Positions 19,194 through 26,650 of a stretch of DNA of 64,000 nt are shown in pieces. Below the pieces are notes generated by a model. It saw only the letters and a program-made list of their open reading frames with translations, had not been told where the DNA came from and made no database searches. Position 1 is the stretch's first letter; every line of letters starts with the position of its first letter. The DNA comes from Halorubrum salsamenti. GTDB taxonomy: Archaea; Halobacteriota; Halobacteria; Halobacteriales; Haloferacaceae. The translations under genes were made by a program, and so were the position numbers. The stretch covers positions 1-64,000 of the forward strand of contig NZ_VCNL01000010.1 of NCBI RefSeq assembly GCF_007671685.1. Direction: 5' to 3'.

Positions 19194-20450
19194 TTAATCT
19201 GTATTCGCGACCGGCGTGGACGGCGCTGCCGAAGAAATCTCTGCGGGTTCTTGGAACCGGTACCTGGAGCCCTCCAAGTAACGCTCCTCAGCGTCAAACG
19301 CGAGCCACTTTCTCCCGGTCTGTTGGGCCATCTGTCCAGTGGTGTTACTCCCAGCAAAGATGTCCAACACCGTGTCTCCAGGCTCAGTCAAAAACTGAAT
19401 GAAGAATTTCGGGAGCTCACGAGGGAACCGAGCTGGATGAATATCGGTGTCCGTCTCTTTGCAGGCTTGGAGATATGGAGTTTGTGAACGCGTGTTCGCG
19501 ATCTCGAGTACGTTGTCCTCAGTATAGGCGCCCCCCAGTGTTTGAACGAGCTCCTCGGTCAACCCCTCCTCGAGAATGACCTCCAAGAGATTCTCCGGCA
19601 CATCGAGTTTTTCGAGCAGCTCCGACGGACTCTCGTCGACCGTTTCATCGTCGATTGCGTTTCTGAAGTTGGGACGAATTGCCCCGTCTTCGGCTGGTTT
19701 GTCGAAGGTATCACTAATTTTGTGCTCGCTCGGACGGGTCTTGGCATCGTATCCCGTCTCGATGAGCCGCTTCTGTGCATCGCTATACTCTTTGAGTACC
19801 CGCCGATTATCCGGCTTCTCTCGAGCATTTCCCTTCGAGAGCCACCAGACGTGATTCACAGCGTCCTTGACCCGAATCCGCTCGATAGTTACCCACTGGG
19901 CGGGCGTTGGGAGCTTGGCTGGATTATACCAGTAGAAGTCCTGAGCGAGATTGAAGCTTTCACCAATACGGTCGGTGAGGAGCCCGTCATCGTCCGTGAG
20001 CGCCGTGAGGAGTTTGAAGTGATAGTGTGAGCGAAGCGGTTGGCCCTTCTGCCAACCGCCGCCGATATCGATCACGAGTGAGCCATCAGCAGCAAGCGCG
20101 CTGTAGGCCCGCTCAGCAAAGTCAAGGAACCAGTCGACGTATTCTTCAGGGGACTTGTTCCCGTATTCCTTCTTCCGTTGGAGCGCAAACGGTGGCGAAG
20201 TAACCACGAGATCGATCGATTCGTCCTCAACCGCTTCCAGTAGCGATCGACTATCACCGGCGTATGCAGCCCCTTGGATCGGGTTCCCACCAACAGCCTC
20301 GACAGACGGCTGAACCTTGACACTCTCGTTCCCAGCTGTCGTGACGTACTGTGGCCTTTCAGCACCCAAGAGATCCGTCACTTGGCTCGGCTCCGTCGTC
20401 GCCATCAGGTCCGTAGGGGATGACGCCTGGCCGTCATTATATCGACTCAT
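19194..20450 (-). CDS. PvuII-type N4-cytosine DNA methyltransferase 1
   Basis: A 418-residue beta-class methyltransferase: catalytic TSPPF at 84-88, followed by ALQRKKEYGN as in M.PvuII-like enzymes, then DIGGGW, FYWYNPAKLP and a C-terminal SAM-binding DIFAGSNTTG. The S-P-P-[FY] form points to N4-cytosine methylation. About 60 residues between ISDTF and the ANTRSQTPY segment are an insert relative to M.PvuII, probably target recognition. The ATG at 20,450 is preceded at 26-36 nt by a minus-strand TATA box (TTTTTATATG), which supports this start. The gene is convergent with pglZ and divergent from the putative nuclease. The target site cannot be read from the sequence. Confidence 0.87.
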   Translation of the reverse strand: MSRYNDGQASSPTDLMATTEPSQVTDLLGAERPQYVTTAGNESVKVQPSVEAVGGNPIQGAAYAGDSRSLLEAVEDESIDLVVTSPPFALQRKKEYGNKSPEEYVDWFLDFAERAYSALAADGSLVIDIGGGWQKGQPLRSHYHFKLLTALTDDDGLLTDRIGESFNLAQDFYWYNPAKLPTPAQWVTIERIRVKDAVNHVWWLSKGNAREKPDNRRVLKEYSDAQKRLIETGYDAKTRPSEHKISDTFDKPAEDGAIRPNFRNAIDDETVDESPSELLEKLDVPENLLEVILEEGLTEELVQTLGGAYTEDNVLEIANTRSQTPYLQACKETDTDIHPARFPRELPKFFIQFLTEPGDTVLDIFAGSNTTGQMAQQTGRKWLAFDAEERYLEGSRYRFQEPAEISSAAPSTPVANTD

Positions 20451-20468
20451 TGAGCTGTCCTACCTATT

Positions 20469-20504
20469 CAGCTCATCATATAAAAATGTCTGTAGGATGA
20501 GCTG
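20469..20504. promoter_or_regulatory. Inverted repeat around the methyltransferase 1 TATA box
   Basis: CAGCTCATC at 20,469-20,477 and GATGAGCTG at 20,496-20,504 form a perfect 9-bp inverted repeat with an 18-nt spacer. The spacer contains the minus-strand TATA box of the methyltransferase, and a further TGAGCTG lies at 20,451-20,457 just before the ATG. A site bracketing the TATA box would block TBP if bound, so a repressor or self-binding by a restriction-modification protein is plausible. Confidence 0.5.
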
Positions 20505-20596
20505 AACACGACGGCTTCTCAGAGGGCCGTCTTCGCTCCTGCCCCCTCCCGACGACACTACTAATACAGTGGTTACAAATCAATCTACAATTACAT

Positions 20597-22123
20597 ATGG
20601 TGGGGAACGAATCTGATCTCCCCTTTGGAGATGCGTTTAGCCCGGCGCAGCTCGATGTCGATACTGGGGGGTACACGAAGCTCGCTGCGGTCCTCAACCT
20701 GGTCGCAGAACACGAGGGTGAAGAAGCGAAGTTCAAGTCAGTCGTTGCTGAGTGCTTCTTCGAAAACTCTGGAACCTCCGATGAGCGAGCACGACTCGTC
20801 GTCCTCGGACTCAAGGGCCAGGGGTATCAGCTCGTTACGGACGATTTCTACTTCACCGATCTCGGCGAGCGGCTGTACGACCTCAAGGACGACGAAGACC
20901 AGCTGTATCGAGAATTCGCCCGGCATATTCTGCTGAACCTCCACGGGCGGCAAGTGGTTGACATAATTCGAGACCTCAAATCTGCCGGGCAGGATACGAC
21001 GGCAGACGATATCAAGGACGCTCTCAATCGCTATTACGACATCAGGGTTGGAGAGACGTCGAATCACTGGAGTCAGATGCGTGGCTGGCTCGCTGAAGCA
21101 GGGATTCTCGACACAGGAAGTCCGTACTACGAGATAAACACGAGCAGGCTCAACGAGATACTGGGGCTTACTGCGGAGGAGCTCGAAGCGCTCGAAGAAC
21201 TCACCGATGAACAGCGGGCGTTTCTCCGAGCACTAGCGGTGATCAACCCTGACGAAGCAATCGAGAATACGGAAGTCAGAAAGCTGGCAACGAATATCCA
21301 CGATCAAGACATCCCGCAAGCGAAAATCACGGAGAACATTCTTGACCCACTCGCAGCGGTTGGATATCTCGAAGTTACCTCCCAGCGTGGCTCACCAAAC
21401 CTTATCGAGACGACTGAAGCATTCGGTGCTGAAGTTCTTGAACCAATACTAGAACAGTACGCCGATCGAACGGGAATCCCACGAGAGGCGCTTCGACTCA
21501 ATTTCACTGAGCTCAAAAACGCACTCGATGATGGAAGCTCATCCGAAGAGGAGACCGCACTCACAGCGCTTGGAGTCCGACTTGGGCGACAATTAGGGCT
21601 GACGTATGTTGGGCGACGAACCGACGATAACGGGACGAACGAGGCAACCACGGATGTCATCATGGATGATGCGAACCCAACGTTAACGCGGTGGTTGATC
21701 CACTGTTCTGCCTCACGGTCGAAGGTAACGCCGACACAGATTGCAAGCGTCACGACAACCGCTCGGCTCACGAATGCTAATACTATCCTCTATGTCGCCC
21801 GGTCTGGGTTTCGCGAGGATGCAACCCAGATGGCTGCCCGGATTATGCAAAACGAGCCATACACGATTTTGAAGCTGAGCAGACAGCCAGATCCGGCATA
21901 CGATGAGAATCCAGCTGTACTGAACGAAGCGCTTGAAGCCCAGCTCCATTCCATTCGCCGAACCAAGGAGATCCCCGACGACGGGCCCTTCCGCGGCCGC
22001 TCATTCGGAATCGAGAAGGACACAGGCGCGGCCCAAAGTATGGTACAAGAGTTTGAGGATGATTTCGAACGATTTCAGGAGTCAGAATCCGAGAAGGGAG
22101 ATCTAACAGACTTCACAGAATAA
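20597..22123 (+). CDS. Putative restriction endonuclease with Mrr-like C-terminal domain
   Basis: A 508-residue protein between divergent and downstream methyltransferases. Residues 1-300 look like winged-helix and helical DNA-binding segments. Residues 320-425 resemble a restriction-endonuclease fold: TALGVRLGRQLGLTYVGR, TTDVIMDD with Asp353, WLIHCSASRSK at 366-376 and ANTILYVARSGF. The usual (E/Q)xK is replaced by HCSAS, so the canonical catalytic lysine is missing or displaced to Lys376. It may be the nuclease partner of the three methyltransferases or an inactive DNA-binding relative. Strong context, moderate sequence support. Confidence 0.55.
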   Translation: MVGNESDLPFGDAFSPAQLDVDTGGYTKLAAVLNLVAEHEGEEAKFKSVVAECFFENSGTSDERARLVVLGLKGQGYQLVTDDFYFTDLGERLYDLKDDEDQLYREFARHILLNLHGRQVVDIIRDLKSAGQDTTADDIKDALNRYYDIRVGETSNHWSQMRGWLAEAGILDTGSPYYEINTSRLNEILGLTAEELEALEELTDEQRAFLRALAVINPDEAIENTEVRKLATNIHDQDIPQAKITENILDPLAAVGYLEVTSQRGSPNLIETTEAFGAEVLEPILEQYADRTGIPREALRLNFTELKNALDDGSSSEEETALTALGVRLGRQLGLTYVGRRTDDNGTNEATTDVIMDDANPTLTRWLIHCSASRSKVTPTQIASVTTTARLTNANTILYVARSGFREDATQMAARIMQNEPYTILKLSRQPDPAYDENPAVLNEALEAQLHSIRRTKEIPDDGPFRGRSFGIEKDTGAAQSMVQEFEDDFERFQESESEKGDLTDFTE

Positions 22124-22212
22124 AGAGCCATGCAAGATAGAGAACAGTTCCCAATTAAACAAGTAATACGGAAAGTCGCTCCACTTACTACTGTCGAGAG
22201 AGATTTCTCGAT

Positions 22213-23289
22213 ATGACTTCGCCGTCGCCGGTAACGGATCTCCTCTCTCACTCCGCGGCCTATTCGACGGACAACGGAGCGGCTTATCTCGGGGACAGTC
22301 GTGATCTCCTCGAAGATCTGCCGTCAAATTCGATTGATATCGTGGTAACTTCACCACCGTTCGAGCTTGCTCACCAGAAAGAGTACGGCGACGATTGGGA
22401 CGAAGATGATCAGGATTACCAATCGTGGTTTCTCGAATTCGCTGAGGAGGTCAAGCGAGTTCTGGCCCCCCATGGCAGCTTCGTCATCGAAATTGGCGGC
22501 GCATTCAACAAGGGAGAACCTTCGCGATCGACTTACCAGTTCGAGCTTCTCACCGAACTCACTAACGATGAGGTGGGCTTCAAGCTCGCTCAGGATTTCT
22601 ACTGGCACAATCCAGCGAAACTCCCGTCGCCCGCAGAGTGGGTCAACCGGAGACGTATCCGGGCGAGTGATGCAGTGACGCATATCTGGTGGCTCGCACT
22701 GAACATCTCTACTGATAGTGCGACTGAACCAAACAGTCAACCGATTCCAGAGGCGGATAATCGCCGAGTACTGACGGATTATAGTGAGAGCCAGCAAGAT
22801 CTCATGGAGAAAGGCGAATACAACGCTGGAAAGCGTCCGTCAGGCCACAATATTAGCGAAGAGGGGTTTTTCACCGATTCAGGGGGCGCAATTCCTGATA
22901 ATATGATTTCGGCGACGAACACAGGCAGCCAGACCCACTACGATAAGATGTGTGAGCGGGCGGGGTTAGACAAGCATCCAGCACGTTTTCCAAAAGAGAT
23001 TCCGGAGTTCTTCGTGAAGTTCCTTACCCCCAACCCACCGTACGATGATTGGGAACGCGGGTATCTCGATAAGCCGGTTGTGCTGGATATATTCGGCGGG
23101 TCCAATATCACGGGGAAGACTGCAGAGGATTTCGGCCGATATTGGCTTTCCTTCGAGAAAGACGCAAAGTATCTCGAAGCCTCTGAAGTGCGGTTTCTTA
23201 CTGGCATGGAGGTCGAACGGAAGTTCAACGATACTCAACTCGGCTTAGATGAATTTGGCGAGGAGACGGGCTCCGCATCCGACTCCTAA
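22213..23289 (+). CDS. PvuII-type N4-cytosine DNA methyltransferase 2
   Basis: A 358-residue beta-class methyltransferase with TSPPF at 46-50, EIGGAF, FYWHNPAKLP, KRPSGHNIS, and a SAM-binding DIFGGSNITGKTAE near 293. It is close in length and order of motifs to M.PvuII, and closer to methyltransferase 3 than to methyltransferase 1 (shared FVIEIGGAF and the FLTPNPPYD(D/E)W block). It follows the putative nuclease in the same direction after 89 nt. It is convergent with methyltransferase 3, with only 6 nt between the stops. Lower GC than the BREX genes suggests independent arrival. Confidence 0.87.
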   Translation: MTSPSPVTDLLSHSAAYSTDNGAAYLGDSRDLLEDLPSNSIDIVVTSPPFELAHQKEYGDDWDEDDQDYQSWFLEFAEEVKRVLAPHGSFVIEIGGAFNKGEPSRSTYQFELLTELTNDEVGFKLAQDFYWHNPAKLPSPAEWVNRRRIRASDAVTHIWWLALNISTDSATEPNSQPIPEADNRRVLTDYSESQQDLMEKGEYNAGKRPSGHNISEEGFFTDSGGAIPDNMISATNTGSQTHYDKMCERAGLDKHPARFPKEIPEFFVKFLTPNPPYDDWERGYLDKPVVLDIFGGSNITGKTAEDFGRYWLSFEKDAKYLEASEVRFLTGMEVERKFNDTQLGLDEFGEETGSASDS

Positions 23290-23295
23290 CCTCGT

Positions 23296-24504
23296 CTAGT
23301 CGTCGCCAACCTCAGCGAACTCACCGAAATTGTTTGACTCATCGTTTAGAGAGTCACGAATGTCGTCTTCCTCCATAAATCGGAACTGCGACGTCTGAAC
23401 GTACTGCTCCTCTTTCTCGAACCCGAGCCAATACCGCCCATTTGTTTCTGCGACTTTGCCAGTCAGGTTACTGCCAGCGAAGATGTCTAACACGACCGGA
23501 CGGTCCAGTTCGCCTCGATCCCACTCATCGTATGGTGGGTTTGGCGTGAGGAAGTTGATGAAGAACTCGGGGATTTTCCGAGGAAATCGTGCAGGGTGGT
23601 GGTCGAAGTCGAACTCACGACACATTCGGAGGTAATGCGTATTACTGGCCGTGTTAGATGCCTCGACAAGGTTGTCGGGTGTCGATCCACCCATACCGAG
23701 GATCCGAAGCAAGTCTCCCGCCGAGAGGTCCTCGGGGTCCTCATCAGAGATGAGCTCGATGAACTCCATCGCAGATATCTCGTCGTATCGGTCGAGCACA
23801 TCCTCGGCTTCGAAGCCCTCAATCAAGTTATCCGGGATGGCTCCATCATTCACGTTTGCGAACGATTCTGCGTCAATATCCCACCCAGAGCCCCGCTTTC
23901 CGTCGTTATACTCCCCCGTTTCGAGCAGTTCCTTGTGACTCTCGCTGTATTCTTGGAGCACGCGCTGGTTGCTTGCCTCCGGGTGTGGATGTTCTCCTTC
24001 CTTGACCGCAGAGTCCTTGTTGACGTCCTTTGAGAGCCACCAGATGTGGGTGACAGCGTCGGTAACGCGGATTTTCCGAACATTTACCCATTCGATCGGG
24101 TTGGGGAGTTTTGCCGGGTTGTACCAGTAGAAATCCTGTGCGAGGTCGAAATCACCCTCTTCGACGAGGCGGGTGAGGAGCTGGAACTGGTAAGGTGAGC
24201 GCTTCGGCCACCCCTTCTGGAATGCGCCACCAATCTCGATGACGAAGCTGCCATGGGGCGCTAGAACACGATGTACCTCTTTGGCAAACTCCATGAACCA
24301 GTCGTTGTACCCTTCTTGATCCTCATTTCCGTACTCCTTTTTGTGCTGTAAGGCAAACGGAGGAGAGGTAACGACGAGATCTATACAATCATCGTCAAGC
24401 TCTGTCAGTAATTGTTTGCTGTCATCAGTAAACGCACCGCCAAGATCAGAAGAGTACGTGGGATCTGAGTCCATCAAATCGAGAACGGCTGGCTCATCCG
24501 TCAT
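23296..24504 (-). CDS. PvuII-type N4-cytosine DNA methyltransferase 3
   Basis: A 402-residue paralogue with TSPPF at 46-50, ALQHKKEYGN, FVIEIGGAF, FYWYNPAKLP, and DIFAGSNLTGK near the C-terminus. Residues about 230-280 are an insert also present, in different form, in methyltransferase 1 (LLRILGMGG versus LVQTLGGAY), which probably carries target specificity. A TTTATACT box lies only about 5-12 nt before the first ATG, so the true start may be the Met at codon 11 (24,474), giving a leaderless message. It is the third enzyme of the same subfamily within 5.3 kb. Confidence 0.86.
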   Translation of the reverse strand: MTDEPAVLDLMDSDPTYSSDLGGAFTDDSKQLLTELDDDCIDLVVTSPPFALQHKKEYGNEDQEGYNDWFMEFAKEVHRVLAPHGSFVIEIGGAFQKGWPKRSPYQFQLLTRLVEEGDFDLAQDFYWYNPAKLPNPIEWVNVRKIRVTDAVTHIWWLSKDVNKDSAVKEGEHPHPEASNQRVLQEYSESHKELLETGEYNDGKRGSGWDIDAESFANVNDGAIPDNLIEGFEAEDVLDRYDEISAMEFIELISDEDPEDLSAGDLLRILGMGGSTPDNLVEASNTASNTHYLRMCREFDFDHHPARFPRKIPEFFINFLTPNPPYDEWDRGELDRPVVLDIFAGSNLTGKVAETNGRYWLGFEKEEQYVQTSQFRFMEEDDIRDSLNDESNNFGEFAEVGDD

Positions 24505-24839
24505 TTAGTATAAAGAAGTTCAGTCACCCATTTGAAAGTGTAGTGATTATCCTCGCCAGATAGTGTCCTTCACACTGGTTCATCTATTTCCAGTGGACAC
24601 TCATACTATTCAGTCTCAATGCTGCCGGGGTGAGGATAGTCGCCCGATAGTGCTCTCAGCCGTTGGCATACCTCGCCATGAGTGCGCCGATATGCGGCCC
24701 GATGATACCACAGAGGGTGGGAGCTCCTGTAGCGTCGCCTCCACCTCAGCGGTATCGGGTCCTTCTCCGGTTCTCAACATCCATTTCACAAATGGATCGA
24801 CGTGAAATGAACGTTTCAGCGAAAAACTGGTTTACCCTA

Positions 24840-24915
24840 TATAGGTCACGGTTTTGCCATTCGTCTCGAATGATTCTCCGCATATCTAGCAGGTATACTC
24901 GCCTTCGATTTTTAT
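24840..24915 (-). pseudogene. Zinc-finger fragment with an internal stop
   Basis: On the minus strand one frame reads KIEGEYTC, a TAG, then ICGESFETNGKTVTYIG and a TAA. C-x-x-C followed by GESFET is typical of haloarchaeal small zinc-finger proteins, and the stop lies between the two cysteines. No start codon is available. A weak call: it is short and could be coincidence. Confidence 0.25.
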
Positions 24916-24983
24916 GGATAACGCCAGACATCTATGCGCCCGCGCCCTCCCGGGGAGCGACAAAATAGAATTACAGCCCTTAG

Positions 24984-25184
24984 TGCCCGGAACGGAGGCG
25001 CGAACAGTCGCTCGCCGACGGCGATCCCACAAGTGCTGAGCTCCGCGAGCGTCGCGATGTCATCGCGTTCTGGCGCGAGAACAAGGAGGACCGTCGACTC
25101 ATCCAGGACGTACTCGAACTCTACTCCGACGTCGAAGCCGCTCGCGAACAGCTGACCGACGTGGCCGACCGCGCCACGAGCTAA
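24984..25184 (+). pseudogene. C-terminal remnant of a helical protein
   Basis: A 66-codon frame preceded directly by a TAG and without a start codon reads PERRREQSLADGDPTSAE, then RERRDVIAFWRENKEDRR, then LIQDVLELYSDVEAAREQ to a TAA. The acidic, amphipathic composition is that of a real haloarchaeal protein tail, unlike the overlapping minus-strand frame. The parent family was not recognised. It is probably a leftover from a deletion at this junction. Confidence 0.45.
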
Positions 25185-25309
25185 TCCTTCTCTCTTACAG
25201 AATGATATTTCCCGACGGTCGCGACCGCTATACACAGTGAGGCGATTTACTGGGAGAATGGACGCCCTCGCTTCCAACTTGGCGGGTCTAAACCGCTAGT
25301 TCATCGAGC

Positions 25310-26635
25310 TCACTCGAAGAGATCACGTACGGCAGCAGCTCGTCGGTGTTCAACACCGTCTACCGCGTCCAGCGTCGTCTTAACGCCGTCGGTGAAGAGG
25401 ATGGCATCCATGTCGGCGGTGTCGAGTTGGTCGTCAAAGACGTACCCATCTTGGCCGGCCTCCTGAGCGAAGTGGACGTACTCCAAGAGCTCCCGCAAGC
25501 CCGTCGCGAACGTCGACTGTGACCGGGTGTACTTAGCTTCCCCCAGGCGAACGCGATCAAGTCGCTCGCTGTCGTCCGTTTTTTCATACTCGACGACGAG
25601 CAGGTCGGGTCGACCGCTGTAGTAACTGTGCTGCTTGCCTGATTCGAGAAATGACTCAACAAGCGACTCGTGTCGTTCGAGCGCCTCGGCACGGCGAATC
25701 ATCGGTGTCGGAACGTCCCAGTCCCGTCGTAACTCCGCGGCGTCAAAGTGCGCAGTGAAGAAGTCCAGTGGCCCGCCTTGATCGTAGTACACGGCGACGC
25801 GTCGCCGGTCGTTCTCCATCAGTGCGAGTTCATCCATACCGGGTTCGATACGCTGGAGTGCGAGTTCGTCGTGGTCGCGTTGGAGTCGGCGAATCTCGGA
25901 CAACACGCAGAATAGTTCGAACAGGACGTAGTCTTTGGTGGGGGTAACTATCGTCTCACGGAACAGCTTCTGTACGTCGGGCTCATCGTAGCGATCGTTC
26001 AAGAGATCCTCGTATAGTCGATACAGCTCAGCGGCCTTTGAGTAAAGCCGGTGGCGTGAGCGGCGCGTCGTAGCCAGATCTTGGTCAGTGATCTCGATCG
26101 TATCGGCTGGTGGGAGTTGGTTGAGGTAGACGTTACTCTCCAAAGTGCGCTGAAAATCGACGATGTCGGCGTCATCCCACATAGACCGCCACGATCGATC
26201 GGCGTTCTCAATGTCCTCACGAAGTGGGGCTGCGATTGTCGCAAGCAACTTCTTGACGACCCGGTTCTCGGGAATGTCGAGCTCAATGGCCGGATTACTG
26301 ATAACGAACAGCGTCTTGTCGCCGGTTTGTGGACGTTGCTGGAAGGTCTGTTGCCACTGGATCGGACCGCGCACCTCACCATGAGTGACCTCATCGTGTT
26401 GTTGTTGTTCGGTCTTCACGCGACGAAGTCGCTCCTCAAGCCGCTCGACGTACTGGACCACGTCACTGTAAAGCACGAAGTGTAGCTGTTTGAGCTGATT
26501 GAGATTCTCGATATTTAGACCAGCATAGTCAACGGAGGTAGCCAACCGCTGTGGATTCATTGTTCCGGCACCGAGGTAGCTTATCAACTCTGGAGTGATG
26601 AGCGAACCCAGCTCGTCGGGGGGCGTTGTAGTCAT
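25310..26635 (-). CDS. mcrC: McrC-like nuclease subunit (PD-(D/E)XK)
   Basis: A 441-residue protein whose C-terminal third is a PD-(D/E)XK nuclease: YYSGRPDLLVVEY with Asp344 and LGEAKYTRS with Glu367 and Lys369. The N-terminal part is helical, as in the DUF2357/McrC-type subunits that bind an McrB motor. It follows the McrB-like gene by 15 nt on the same strand, so they form an operon. Together they would cut DNA carrying modified bases or otherwise flagged DNA. The nuclease residues are complete, so the protein should be active. Confidence 0.8.
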   Translation of the reverse strand: MTTTPPDELGSLITPELISYLGAGTMNPQRLATSVDYAGLNIENLNQLKQLHFVLYSDVVQYVERLEERLRRVKTEQQQHDEVTHGEVRGPIQWQQTFQQRPQTGDKTLFVISNPAIELDIPENRVVKKLLATIAAPLREDIENADRSWRSMWDDADIVDFQRTLESNVYLNQLPPADTIEITDQDLATTRRSRHRLYSKAAELYRLYEDLLNDRYDEPDVQKLFRETIVTPTKDYVLFELFCVLSEIRRLQRDHDELALQRIEPGMDELALMENDRRRVAVYYDQGGPLDFFTAHFDAAELRRDWDVPTPMIRRAEALERHESLVESFLESGKQHSYYSGRPDLLVVEYEKTDDSERLDRVRLGEAKYTRSQSTFATGLRELLEYVHFAQEAGQDGYVFDDQLDTADMDAILFTDGVKTTLDAVDGVEHRRAAAVRDLFE

Positions 26636-26650
26636 CTTACACCCCTACTG

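Larger units (their letters stand above)
24505..25309. other. Gene-poor spacer with coding fragments
   Basis: About 800 nt without an intact gene lies between methyltransferase 3 and the McrC-like gene. Two short fragments described separately (24,840-24,915 and 24,984-25,184) still read as protein but have no start or contain a stop. The rest shows no repeat or RNA structure that I recognise. This is probably a decayed junction between the two restriction clusters. Confidence 0.4.
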
